Below are positions 21,130 through 28,145 of a stretch of 34,956 bases of DNA, piece by piece. Both the position numbers and the translations under genes were made by a program. The stretch is taken from assembly GCA_025934395.1 (NCBI GenBank), contig JAICYC010000025.1, positions 1-34,956 on the forward strand, written 5' to 3'. Position 1 is the stretch's first letter. Each line of letters starts with the position of its first letter. The notes under the pieces are model-generated. The model had not been told where the DNA came from, made no database searches, and saw only the letters and a program-made list of their open reading frames with translations. The stretch comes from Solirubrobacteraceae bacterium (GTDB lineage: Bacteria; Actinomycetota; Thermoleophilia; Solirubrobacterales; Solirubrobacteraceae).

Positions 21130-23643
21130 TCAGTGGATCGCCGCGAACTGGTAGATGCGGCAGGTGCCCGATGTTGCGCCCTGATGTTCGGAGTCCCCGT
21201 TCCAGTAGGTGAAGATGTCCCAGTAGCCGCCGGCTTCGGCCGGCAGCTTGACGGAGTCGGCGTAATCGCCGTTGCTGTTTGTCATCACGCTGTCCCTGAA
21301 CTCCGTGTCGGCGGGGTTCTCGGGCACGTAGTCCACGGTGACGGGCACGTTTGCGGCCTTGTAGGAGGGGGTGTATGTGTACACCCCTCCGCTCGTGGCC
21401 ACCGTTTCACCGGCCTGGAACTCGAACACACCTTCGCTTTCGACGGGCGAACCGGGGCATGAGACCGAGATCGTCGATGGCAGCAGTTCCGACGGCGGCG
21501 GCGCCACCGCGTGCACGGCGCACCCCGCTGAGGACTCGAGGTATTCGCCGTTCCCCGCCCACGACGCCACCACGCGCCAGGTCCCGGTTTCGCCGGTCGC
21601 CGTCAAGTCGCTCGTCGAGTAGTTGCTGGCTGCGTCGCTGTTGACGTGGATTTCGGCGGTGGTGCCGTCCGGGCGGGTGAACTGGACGCTGATCGGCACG
21701 CCTGGATGCGCCGGCGTGAGGCTGCCCGACACGGCGATGCTTTCGCCGGCCTTGATCTGGGCCGGGCAGGACATCGTCAAGTGCGAGGCTTTCAACGGCG
21801 GCGCAAAACCCGGGATCGGCGCGGTGCACCCTTCCACCCCGCGCCGGGCGAACGTGAGCACGCGCGGAAGCGAGCGCGGCGACGGGGCTCCTTTCGCAGT
21901 TGCGTGGGCAACGCCCGAGGAGGTGAAGCAACCGGTGGCGGGATACTCGACGCCGACCGTGGTGTAGTCGCCGGCGGGATCACCGACGCTGCCGGAGCCG
22001 CCTTCGACCGAGTTGCTGTCGGCGCTGCCGGGAACATCGAACGCATACTGCGGCGTGCCGCTGACGATCCCGACCACGTGCCTGGGATAGGCGGTGGCGC
22101 CGCCCTGCTCGAAGGACAGCCCCACTTCGCCGAACGCGTTGGTGGCGAGATCCGGCATCGCCACCGCGAAGCTCGGGTTGCTGTAGGTGACCGGCGTGTT
22201 GGAAGCGGACGCCGAGCCGTCCTTGTTGAGGCTGATGATCGTGCCCTCGATCGCCGGCTGCGCGTGCACCGCACGCGTGTTGCCTTCGCTGTCGACGGTT
22301 TCCCGCCCTGCCGACCACGCCGCCCACAGCTGTCCGCCCGCGAGCGTTGCGCCCGTCACTTTGGTGGCTTGGCTTTCTTCCTGGCGTTTCATCCAGTTGA
22401 CGCCGCCCGGCGTCTTCGACGCCCAGTTCCTGGTCGCGATCGTGGGGATCGCAACGTCCTCGTAGTAGACGGAGCCCTCGCCCGCTTTCCAGTGGAAGAC
22501 GCGGAGTTCGCTCGTGCTCTTCTGACCCACGAAGTAGAAGAGGTCGGGAACGATTCCCGCGAGGTTGCCCTGGCCGCGTGCCGGGATCGCACCGACCGGA
22601 CCGCTGATCGCATAGCTCAGCCCCAGTTCTGCCTTTTCGATCGTCGAGAGCGTCAGCTCGAACATCACGCTCTGGTTGACCCTGCCGCCGGTGCACTGGT
22701 TGATCCCCATCAGCAGGTAGCCCTGCGCCAGACCGACGTGCGGCTGATCGAAGCACTTGCCCGCGCCCACGATCGGCTTCGATTCCAGGTCGGTGTACCG
22801 CCACGCATGCGCTGCGTCCGTGGCGATCGCCGCCGGACTGGCCCACGCGACGCGGATGATGTTCTCCCCTTTTGCTTCGTTGTTGTACTGGAGGATCCAG
22901 AACACGCGGTCGACTTCGGGCGCGTAGATCACCGCCTGGTCGCAGCAGAAGCCGCCCGCCGCTTCCGGGAACACGCCCTTTTCGCCACCGGCCTTGCCTT
23001 CCGGTTTGAGTTCCGTGAACGTCTTGCCGAAGTCGGTGGAGTACCCAGCGCGCCAGTTCGAGGTGAAGAAGATCAGGTTCCCCACGATCGCCTCGCTGGA
23101 CTCCTGGTCGGCGGCGGCTGCCCCGAGCCCAGCGCTCGCCGGATCCACCACGGCCCCGATGTCGACCGGCGCGGTGGGCGAGGCGCCCGCAGCGAACGCG
23201 CCGCCCCGAGACGCTCGTGCCGCAGCAGCCGCCGGCACATCGGGAACGGTCAGCGTGGGGCCCCGGCGCGGACGGTACGGCCCCGCCGGTAGGACCGGGT
23301 GCACCTCGTCGTTGGTCTCGCCCGCGTGCAGCCTGCCCGGGTAGGGGCCGCTCGCCTGATGAACCACGGCCACCATTCGGTGCACCCCCGTGCGGCAGCG
23401 CGAGCGACGGGTCGTCTTGTGGCGCGTCGTGCGATGGTGACGTGCGGCAGCGCCGGCGTGTGCGCGCCCTCGCTTGTGCTTCGGCTTGGCCTTGTGCGCC
23501 ACCATGCACGGGTCCGGCTTGAACACGTGCCTCTGGTGCAGGCGCCGCTTGGGCGCAGCCAGAGCGAGCGTGCCCGCCACGCCCAACAGCGCCAGAGCAA
23601 CGCAGACCACGGCCAGCTGTCGCACGGCCCCCCGCCGCCACAT
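21130..23643 (-). CDS. large secreted protein: propeller-like domain plus Ig-like domains
   Basis: 837 aa. Signal peptide (about 1-30, LAVVCVALALLGVAGTLALA) is followed by a very basic His/Lys/Arg-rich linker (31-95). Residues about 150-590 look like a sialidase/WD-type propeller: NLIFFTSNWRAGYSTDFGKTF has the Asp-box flavour (S-x-D-x-G-x-T-F), and further strands such as DRVFWILQYNNE repeat. Two Ig-like domains follow, each with a Cys pair: MSCPAQIKAGESIAVSG to SSAGCAVHA and VSCPGSPVESEGVFEFQ to SGTCRIYQF. Likely extracellular and perhaps glycan-binding; no sialidase active site was identified. ATG 23643 has TACACT 8 nt upstream (leaderless). GC is lower than in neighbours (about 60% in the stretch I counted). 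Confidence 0.78.
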   Translation of the reverse strand: MWRRGAVRQLAVVCVALALLGVAGTLALAAPKRRLHQRHVFKPDPCMVAHKAKPKHKRGRAHAGAAARHHRTTRHKTTRRSRCRTGVHRMVAVVHQASGPYPGRLHAGETNDEVHPVLPAGPYRPRRGPTLTVPDVPAAAAARASRGGAFAAGASPTAPVDIGAVVDPASAGLGAAAADQESSEAIVGNLIFFTSNWRAGYSTDFGKTFTELKPEGKAGGEKGVFPEAAGGFCCDQAVIYAPEVDRVFWILQYNNEAKGENIIRVAWASPAAIATDAAHAWRYTDLESKPIVGAGKCFDQPHVGLAQGYLLMGINQCTGGRVNQSVMFELTLSTIEKAELGLSYAISGPVGAIPARGQGNLAGIVPDLFYFVGQKSTSELRVFHWKAGEGSVYYEDVAIPTIATRNWASKTPGGVNWMKRQEESQATKVTGATLAGGQLWAAWSAGRETVDSEGNTRAVHAQPAIEGTIISLNKDGSASASNTPVTYSNPSFAVAMPDLATNAFGEVGLSFEQGGATAYPRHVVGIVSGTPQYAFDVPGSADSNSVEGGSGSVGDPAGDYTTVGVEYPATGCFTSSGVAHATAKGAPSPRSLPRVLTFARRGVEGCTAPIPGFAPPLKASHLTMSCPAQIKAGESIAVSGSLTPAHPGVPISVQFTRPDGTTAEIHVNSDAASNYSTSDLTATGETGTWRVVASWAGNGEYLESSAGCAVHAVAPPPSELLPSTISVSCPGSPVESEGVFEFQAGETVATSGGVYTYTPSYKAANVPVTVDYVPENPADTEFRDSVMTNSNGDYADSVKLPAEAGGYWDIFTYWNGDSEHQGATSGTCRIYQFAAIH

Positions 23644-23651
23644 GGTCGCCG

Positions 23652-23657
23652 AGTGTA
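23652..23657 (-). promoter_or_regulatory. -10 box TACACT, leaderless start of the 837-aa gene
   Basis: TANNNT on the minus strand, 8 nt before ATG 23643. The rest of the 195-bp divergent gap (23644-23838) shows no further gene; a TAGCTC at 23826-23831, 7 nt before the ATG at 23839, is a weaker candidate for the opposite gene. Confidence 0.45.
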
Positions 23658-23838
23658 CGGCAAACGGTGCGGTGCGTGGGGGCGTCCAGATCGTTGGGCA
23701 CCGCGCGCCGACGGGGTCGCGCGACTACCCGTCGGGGAGCTGGCGAGCCTAGTCGCGTGCCTGGTCTTACGACGAGGGGCGGGTCGGGCGTGTGGTCTCG
23801 GCGCTTAGCCGTGATCCCCGCGTGGTAGCTCTAGCGCA

Positions 23839-24540
23839 ATGGCGACGCGTCGTTTCGGTAGGTGGGAGCGATACGCGTGGGCCGCTGGGATCTTGTACGT
23901 GGCCGCGCTGATCGCGGAGATCGCGGTCGGCGCGAGCCTCGGGATCAACCAGGACGACTCGACGGCGAAGATCGTGAGCAGAATGCACGAGCACCGCGAC
24001 CGGCTCCTGGTGACCGCATACATCGCCGTCGTGTACTCGGTCGCGTTCGCGCTCTACCTCTCGCGGCTGCACGAGCTGATGCGCAGCGAGTCCGCTCGCG
24101 TCCTCAGCTCGCTCGTGCTGATCGGGGGCGTGCTCTTCATCGCGCTGCATGCCGTCAGCGACATCGGGATCACCGGGCTGCTCGGCGCGAAGCTCGCCGC
24201 CTACGGCGCAGCGCACGACCCCGGCATCCCCTACACGCTCTTCCTGATGACGTTCGCGCTCGACAGCGTCGGCGGCGTCTTCAGCAGCCTGTTTCTGCTC
24301 GCCGTGGGCTCGCTCGCCATGAGGAGCGCTGTGCTGCCACGCTGGCTTGCCTGGGTCGCGCTCATCGGCGGGGTCGCGGCGTTCCTTCAGGGCTTTGGTC
24401 TCGGCGGCGTGATCGCGTCCTTTGGGCTGGCACTCGAACTCGTCGGCTTCGTACTGCTCCTGATCTTCGTCCTCGTGAGCAGCATCCTCCTGCTGCGTCG
24501 GGAAAGGGCGTCGGGCACGCTCGCGGGCTCGGTCGAGTAG
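23839..24540 (+). CDS. DUF4386-like integral membrane protein
   Basis: 233 aa with six or seven predicted helices: about 12-33 (YAWAAGILYVAALIAEIAVG), 56-76 (LLVTAYIAVVYSVAFALYL), 88-110 (LSSLVLIGGVLFIALHAV), 130-160 and two or more between 165 and 222. The order of helices and the short polar loop HELMRSESAR resemble DUF4386-type proteins of actinobacteria, whose function is unknown. A last cytoplasmic tail is basic (LRRERASG). No ribosome site precedes ATG 23839; TAGCTC, 7 nt upstream, is close to the TANNNT boxes of other genes here. Convergent with the DUF3891 gene, with a 9-bp gap. Confidence 0.72.
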   Translation: MATRRFGRWERYAWAAGILYVAALIAEIAVGASLGINQDDSTAKIVSRMHEHRDRLLVTAYIAVVYSVAFALYLSRLHELMRSESARVLSSLVLIGGVLFIALHAVSDIGITGLLGAKLAAYGAAHDPGIPYTLFLMTFALDSVGGVFSSLFLLAVGSLAMRSAVLPRWLAWVALIGGVAAFLQGFGLGGVIASFGLALELVGFVLLLIFVLVSSILLLRRERASGTLAGSVE

Positions 24541-24549
24541 GACTCGGTG

Positions 24550-25293
24550 TCAGGCGACGAGCTCGAAGCAGAGCTCGATCGGCCGAGCGCTCTCCAGGTC
24601 GCGCCGCATCTTAGCCTCGTCCTCGTAGCGCGCAGCGATGCGCCGCGCCTCGCACCGAACCTGAAGGCGCGATGTGGACAGCGGCCACGGATCGATCGTC
24701 ATGGTGCCGTCCGCACGGTCGCGAAGCTCGATCTCTACCAGGCCCTCGTGAGTCGGAACATCTTTGGCCGTGAACGGCCGCCACCGGTTGCAAAGCGCGA
24801 GCGAGATCCCGTCCCAGGTCCACATCTGGCGACGGAGGCACTCCAGGTCTGGCGCAGACACGGCGAGCCGTTCGCACAACGCGCCCTGGCGTACCCGCTC
24901 GTCGCGGATGTGTCCCTCGAGCGCTTGCGCGTCATCGGGAGACAGGCGGGCGCGCAGTTCGGAGAGCGAGCGCCCGTGGACCGAGACGACCAGCGCGGCG
25001 TGCAAGCTCTGGCTCGCAAGCAGATCAGGCGCATCCCGCCAGATCGCGAGATGTTGCTCGACGGACATCTCGAGGACGTTGCGCGGCCGCCCGGTGTCGG
25101 GGTTCAGCTGCGGCGCCAGATCGACTCGGGCCCACCCGACGTCGTGCTGCTCGGCGCCGAGCGCGACTGCCTCGCGCGGCTCGGCGGGTGGGAACGTCCC
25201 GTTGCCCCAAGCGAAGGCGAGCTGCCCCGAGATCCAGGCGTGCGAGAGCTGCCCGATCACGAGCGTGCCCTGATCCTCAGCGAGAACCAGCAT
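24550..25293 (-). CDS. DUF3891 family protein
   Basis: 247 aa from ATG 25293, chosen because TAGGCT lies 8 nt upstream and family similarity starts at MLVLAEDQGTLVIGQLSHA; the frame stays open for 27 more codons upstream without family sequence. DUF3891 features: GQLSHAWISGQLAFAWGN, the conserved EQHDVGWARVDLAPQLN (His-Asp pair), GRPRNVLEMSVEQHLAIW, and AALVVSVHGRSLSELR (second His). The repeated conserved His/Asp residues suggest a metal-dependent (HD-like) hydrolase, but this is unproven for the family. It is single-gene in appearance; HTH-like and zinc-ribbon genes lie upstream on the same strand. Confidence 0.8.
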   Translation of the reverse strand: MLVLAEDQGTLVIGQLSHAWISGQLAFAWGNGTFPPAEPREAVALGAEQHDVGWARVDLAPQLNPDTGRPRNVLEMSVEQHLAIWRDAPDLLASQSLHAALVVSVHGRSLSELRARLSPDDAQALEGHIRDERVRQGALCERLAVSAPDLECLRRQMWTWDGISLALCNRWRPFTAKDVPTHEGLVEIELRDRADGTMTIDPWPLSTSRLQVRCEARRIAARYEDEAKMRRDLESARPIELCFELVA

Positions 25294-25301
25294 CGATTCC
25301 G

Positions 25302-25307
25302 AGCCTA
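25302..25307 (-). promoter_or_regulatory. -10 box TAGGCT, leaderless start of DUF3891 gene
   Basis: TANNNT on the minus strand, 8 nt before ATG 25293; no ribosome site. The remainder of the gap to 25416 shows no gene. Confidence 0.45.
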
Positions 25308-25416
25308 TGGGATCGGTCCAGTGCGGCCGGGCCCAGCCCCGGTCCGAGGAGTGCGAGCCGCTTTCTCTCCGCAACTCAGGAACACGCGCGACATGACGAT
25401 CCCGAGTCGCCCGACG

Positions 25417-25614
25417 CTAGGACTCGTGCGCTTGCCGAGCGACGCGTAAGAACGCGGCGACCGTCTCGTCCGACAACCCGCTGACGTGCGTTATCGCCTC
25501 GGTGGGCATGCCGATGGCCGCTGCCTCCGAGATTGCTGCCTCCGCCTCGCGGTGCGCGTCGATGAAGGCGCTGCCCGCCCCGCGCAGCCGGCGCTCTACG
25601 TCTGCGCCTGTCAC
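25417..25614 (-). CDS. small HTH-like protein
   Basis: 65 aa from GTG 25614, supported by GAGGGGAG just upstream; the frame extends further back but would then overlap the zinc-ribbon gene in another frame. A long amphipathic helix (AGSAFIDAHREAEAAISEAA) leads into GMPTEAITHVSGLSDETVAAFL, which has the spacing of a helix-turn-helix of the kind used by small Xre- or sigma-r4-like DNA-binding proteins. It is too short for a ligand domain. Its ribosome site lies inside the end of the zinc-ribbon gene, so the two are translationally linked. DNA binding is an inference. Confidence 0.68.
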   Translation of the reverse strand: MTGADVERRLRGAGSAFIDAHREAEAAISEAAAIGMPTEAITHVSGLSDETVAAFLRVARQAHES

Positions 25615-25624
25615 CGCGCTCCCC

Positions 25625-25792
25625 TCAAGCCCACGCTGGTCCGTCGCCACCGGTCTTGGGCTGCGCGGCGAGTTCAGCCTGACATTTCGGGCACCCCGCG
25701 CAGCGGCGCTTGCCATCGGCTGAGGAGACCATCACCGTCGAGTGCGGTGGCCCGTCGTGCTTGCAATAGATGCAAGAGGCGATTTCGCTCAC
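25625..25792 (-). CDS. tiny zinc-ribbon protein
   Basis: 55 aa from GTG 25792 (stop TGA at 25627-25625), too short for many gene finders. Five Cys form a ribbon: Cys7 and Cys10 (SCIYCKHDG) and Cys31, Cys34, Cys37 (RRCAGCPKCQAE), with His12 and His17 as further possible ligands. Between the knuckles is a short hairpin (STVMVSSADGKRR). This is the architecture of small zinc-ribbon adaptor or RNA/DNA-binding proteins. The downstream HTH-like gene starts 10 bp after its stop with its ribosome site overlapping the end of this gene. The evidence is the Cys pattern and the gene linkage; no homologue is recognised. Confidence 0.65.
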   Translation of the reverse strand: MSEIASCIYCKHDGPPHSTVMVSSADGKRRCAGCPKCQAELAAQPKTGGDGPAWA

Positions 25793-25828
25793 AGGATGGC
25801 CCCGGCTCTCAGACTACGCGCTCGCGAC

Positions 25829-25834
25829 TAGCAT
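25829..25834 (+). promoter_or_regulatory. -10 box TAGCAT, leaderless start of EthD gene
   Basis: TANNNT 7 nt before GTG 25842; no ribosome site upstream of that GTG. Confidence 0.5.
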
Positions 25835-25841
25835 TGGCCGG

Positions 25842-26150
25842 GTGGTGCGGTTTCTCGCCCTGTACCCAGAGCCGCGCGACATCGCGGCGTTCGACCGCCA
25901 CTACTTCGAGATCCACGTGCCGTTGGTCAAGCGGCTTCCCGGGCTTCGTCGCTACGCGGTGAGCCGCAACCCAAGCAGCTTGAGAGGTCCCGGCTACCAC
26001 CTTGTGGCGGCGCTCGACTGGGACGAGCTCGCGGCGCTCCAGAAGGACTTCGCCTCACCCACGGGAGAAGAAGTGGGTCGCGACGCTGGCCTCCTGCAAG
26101 CTCTATGCCCCGGCATGAGCACACAGATCCTCGAGTTGCAGGACGTGTAG
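25842..26150 (+). CDS. EthD-family dimeric alpha/beta-barrel protein
   Basis: 102 aa from GTG 25842 (a second GTG follows at once). Similarity begins directly at VVRFLALYPEPRDIAAFDRHYFE and continues HVPLVKRLPGLRRYAVSRN, the strand-helix-strand pattern and HxP motif of EthD-domain proteins. GPGYHLVAALDWDELAALQKDF and STQILELQD complete the small ferredoxin-like barrel. EthD proteins occur in ether and polyketide metabolism, often of unknown exact role. The longer frame starting at 25770 adds no family sequence and would overlap the divergent zinc-ribbon gene, so I prefer the leaderless GTG. Convergent with the SigB-like gene. Confidence 0.8.
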   Translation: MVRFLALYPEPRDIAAFDRHYFEIHVPLVKRLPGLRRYAVSRNPSSLRGPGYHLVAALDWDELAALQKDFASPTGEEVGRDAGLLQALCPGMSTQILELQDV

Positions 26151-26282
26151 GCCAGCGGCGACGCCGACGGGTGCGCACTGCGTCCTAACCCTCGGTGCGA
26201 TTGCGTTGCTGGACCCGCTCGGGCCGACGCGAAGACGTCGAGCTCGAGGGGGCCGGACGTCAGCGCGAGCGGTGTGTGGAGC

Positions 26283-27038
26283 TCATTCTGCGTGCCCCGC
26301 GCCGCATTGCTCTCGGAGCTTTGCGAGCGTTGCGGTGAGGAGCCGCGAGACCTGCATTTGGGAAACCCCGATGCGTTGTCCGATGTCTTGTTGCGTGAGT
26401 TCGTCCCGATACCGCAGCTCGAGTAGACGACGCTCTGCGTCGTCGAGCTGGGAAAGGGCACCCTGAACCGCCACCCTGTCCTCTACGCGCTCGTACCCAG
26501 CGTCGCGCGCTCCCAGGCTCCCCAGGAGGGTCGTATTGTCATCCTCGCCGTCGGGGGCTGGTTCGTCTAGAGAGCTTGCGCTGTAGGCCTGCTTTGCCTG
26601 CATCGCCTCCAGGACATCCTCTTCCGTGCGCTCGAGGTACAGGGCGAGTTCCTGCACCGTTGGCGGCCTGCCGTCCTTCCGCGCGAGCAGGTCAACGGCC
26701 CCCTGCAGCTCGGCGGTCCGCTCTTGCAGGCCGCGACCGACGCGCACTGCCCACGCGGTGTCGCGGAAGTGTCGCCGCAACTCGCCGAGAATGGTCGGCA
26801 CTGCGAAGGCGATGAAAGACCCGCGATCGGGGTCGAACCTGTCGACGGCGCGAACCAGTGCCAGATACGCGACCTGGCTGAGGTCCTCGTTGCTGATGGA
26901 GGTGCCGTGATACCGCCTCGCGAGAGTACGCGCCAGCGGCATGTTGTCCAAGATCAGTTGTTCGCGAGCCCGCTGGTCCCGAGCGTGGGCGCTCCGGAAG
27001 CGCTCCTCACGGCGGGCTGCTGGTTCGTGGGACGTCAC
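26283..27038 (-). CDS. SigB/SigF-family stress sigma factor
   Basis: 251 aa from GTG 27038. Regions 1.2-2: LILDNMPLARTLARRYHG, DLSQVAYLALVRAVDRFDPDRG, FIAFAVPTILGELRRHFRD (region 2.3-2.4). Region 3: RVGRGLQERTAELQGAVDLL, PTVQELALYLERTEEDV. Region 4: LSQLDDAERRLLELRYRDELTQQDIGQRIGVSQMQVSRLL read in parts, ending LREQCG. This full region 2-3-4 set without region 1.1 is typical of SigB/SigF/SigG-type factors for general stress or development. The upstream 51-aa membrane-protein gene ends 2 nt before the GTG, so they are an operon. No RsbW or anti-anti-sigma gene is adjacent; the RsbW-like ATPase at 6179 is a distant candidate. Confidence 0.9.
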   Translation of the reverse strand: MTSHEPAARREERFRSAHARDQRAREQLILDNMPLARTLARRYHGTSISNEDLSQVAYLALVRAVDRFDPDRGSFIAFAVPTILGELRRHFRDTAWAVRVGRGLQERTAELQGAVDLLARKDGRPPTVQELALYLERTEEDVLEAMQAKQAYSASSLDEPAPDGEDDNTTLLGSLGARDAGYERVEDRVAVQGALSQLDDAERRLLELRYRDELTQQDIGQRIGVSQMQVSRLLTATLAKLREQCGAGHAE

Positions 27039-27040
27039 GC

Positions 27041-27196
27041 CTAAACCCTCCCGCGTCTGCGATAGCCGAACCCGCCGCCCGTCAAGAACAGCACGAGCGC
27101 CACCAACAGCAGCAGCCAGAGCAACGGGCTCAGACCGATCCCGCCCACGACGGCTGCGACCACCAAGACGATCAAAACCAACTCTACGAGCCCCAT
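27041..27196 (-). CDS. tiny two-helix membrane protein upstream of the sigma factor
   Basis: 51 aa from ATG 27196, with a strong AAAGGGGG ribosome site, stop TAG at 27043-27041. Two hydrophobic helices, about 3-20 (LVELVLIVLVVAAVVGG) and 24-39 (PLLWLLLLVALVLFLT), end in a basic tail (GYRRRGRV). Topology resembles DUF3309-type small membrane proteins. It is absent from usual length cut-offs. The sigma factor GTG follows 2 nt after its stop, so both are made together; the tail could dock on the sigma factor, but this is speculation. Confidence 0.7.
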   Translation of the reverse strand: MGLVELVLIVLVVAAVVGGIGLSPLLWLLLLVALVLFLTGGGFGYRRRGRV

Positions 27197-27229
27197 GAGG
27201 ACCCCCTTTCAGTTGCCCCTCGGACGAGG

Positions 27230-27268
27230 GAGAACGTTCTTTCTATCACAGAGAGAACACTCTTTCTA
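27230..27268. promoter_or_regulatory. tandem TetR operator-like sites in a divergent promoter region
   Basis: GAGAACGTTCTTTCTA (27230-27245) and GAGAACACTCTTTCTA (27253-27268) are direct repeats 23 bp apart differing at two positions. The first holds the perfect 10-bp palindrome AGAACGTTCT. They lie between tetR (rightward, start 27287) and the membrane protein/SigB operon (leftward, start 27196). They sit over the region where the tetR -35 would be. Confidence 0.6.
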
Positions 27269-27272
27269 GTGG

Positions 27273-27278
27273 TAACCT
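27273..27278 (+). promoter_or_regulatory. -10 box TAACCT, leaderless start of tetR-type gene
   Basis: TANNNT 8 nt before ATG 27287, directly downstream of the second operator-like repeat. Confidence 0.5.
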
Positions 27279-27286
27279 GCCGAGGC

Positions 27287-27877
27287 ATGGTCGACGCCAC
27301 CCCCGAACCGGCGGCCGACACGGCGCAAAGCGCGCGCGAGCGGATTCTGGATGCCGCCTACGAGCTGTTCTCGCACCGCGGAGTGCGCGCCGTGGGAATC
27401 AACGAGGTGATCCAGCAAGCTGGCGTCGCAACCGCGACGCTCTACCGCCACTTCCCCTCCAAGGACGCGCTCGTGCTCGCGTTCCTCGAGCTGCGCGAAC
27501 AGCGCTGGACCAAGGATCTCCTTGAAGCCGGGGCCATGCGTCGCGGCTCGAGCCCCGAGGCGCACCTGCTCGCAATCTTCGATGTGCTCGACGAGTGGTT
27601 CCGTGGCGACGACTTCGAGGCAGGCTCGTTCATGCGGGTGCTGCTCGAGCTCGGCCCTGACCATCCCGCGGGCGGCGCCAGCGTTCGGCACCTCGAGCAG
27701 ATGCGCTCGATGGTGAGTCGCCTAGCCGAGCAAGCCAGCCTGCGCGACACCGAGTCCTTCGCACGCTCCTGGCACATCCTCATGCAGGGCTCGATCGTCG
27801 CGGCCGCAGAGGGTGACGTCGAGGCCGCGCAGCGCAGCAAGGCGATGGCACGGCTTCTCATCGACCAGTACCGGTAG
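27287..27877 (+). CDS. TetR/AcrR-family transcriptional regulator
   Basis: 196 aa from ATG 27287 (an ATG-like start 6 codons upstream is not needed). N-terminal TetR HTH: ARERILDAAYELFSHRGVRA, then GINEVIQQAGVATATLYRHF and PSKDALVLAFLE, a near-canonical recognition helix (ATLYRHFxSK). The C-terminal ligand domain (about 75-190) is helical: HLLAIFDVLDEWFRG, FMRVLLELGPDHPAGG, SFARSWHILMQGSIVAAAEG. Similar regulators often control fatty-acid, quinone or drug-efflux genes. Two operator-like repeats at 27230-27268 sit just upstream and could let it repress itself and the divergent membrane protein/SigB operon. Inducer unknown. Confidence 0.9.
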   Translation: MVDATPEPAADTAQSARERILDAAYELFSHRGVRAVGINEVIQQAGVATATLYRHFPSKDALVLAFLELREQRWTKDLLEAGAMRRGSSPEAHLLAIFDVLDEWFRGDDFEAGSFMRVLLELGPDHPAGGASVRHLEQMRSMVSRLAEQASLRDTESFARSWHILMQGSIVAAAEGDVEAAQRSKAMARLLIDQYR

Positions 27878-27906
27878 CGCCTGCCGCCGCAAATCCCGTG
27901 TCTCCA

Positions 27907-27979
27907 AGCCGACGCCCGGACTCGAACCGGGGACCCCTTCATTACGAGTGAAGTGCTCTACCAGCTGAGCTACGTCGGC
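27907..27979 (-). tRNA. tRNA-Thr (anticodon CGU)
   Basis: A complete cloverleaf on the minus strand: acceptor GCCGACG (27979-27973) pairs with CGTCGGC (27914-27908); D arm GCTC-AGCTGGTA-GAGC; anticodon arm CTTCA-CTCGTAA-TGAAG with CGT at positions 34-36 (Thr, codon ACG); T arm CCCGG-TTCGAGT-CCGGG. The discriminator is T at 27907 and CCA is not encoded (TGG follows). It reads toward the TetR gene, whose stop is 29 bp away. A TTGCTG/TAATCT promoter lies upstream at 28011-28040. Confidence 0.95.
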
Positions 27980-28010
27980 GGGCCCGCGCGCCAGGCGACG
28001 CGCAGCGCTC

Positions 28011-28040
28011 AGATTACCGAGGCCGCTCGCGGGTCAGCAA
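28011..28040 (-). promoter_or_regulatory. promoter of tRNA-Thr
   Basis: TTGCTG (28040-28035), 18-nt spacer, TAATCT (28016-28011) on the minus strand, about 31 nt before the tRNA 5' end. Confidence 0.4.
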
Positions 28041-28145
28041 GCGACGCGCCGAGGCATCGCCGCTGGCTATGGTCCGCCGATCGGCACCGCACGCCCTCGA
28101 TCACCTGCGCGTCTCACCCGCGCCGCCATCGCGGCGGCGGCGTTG

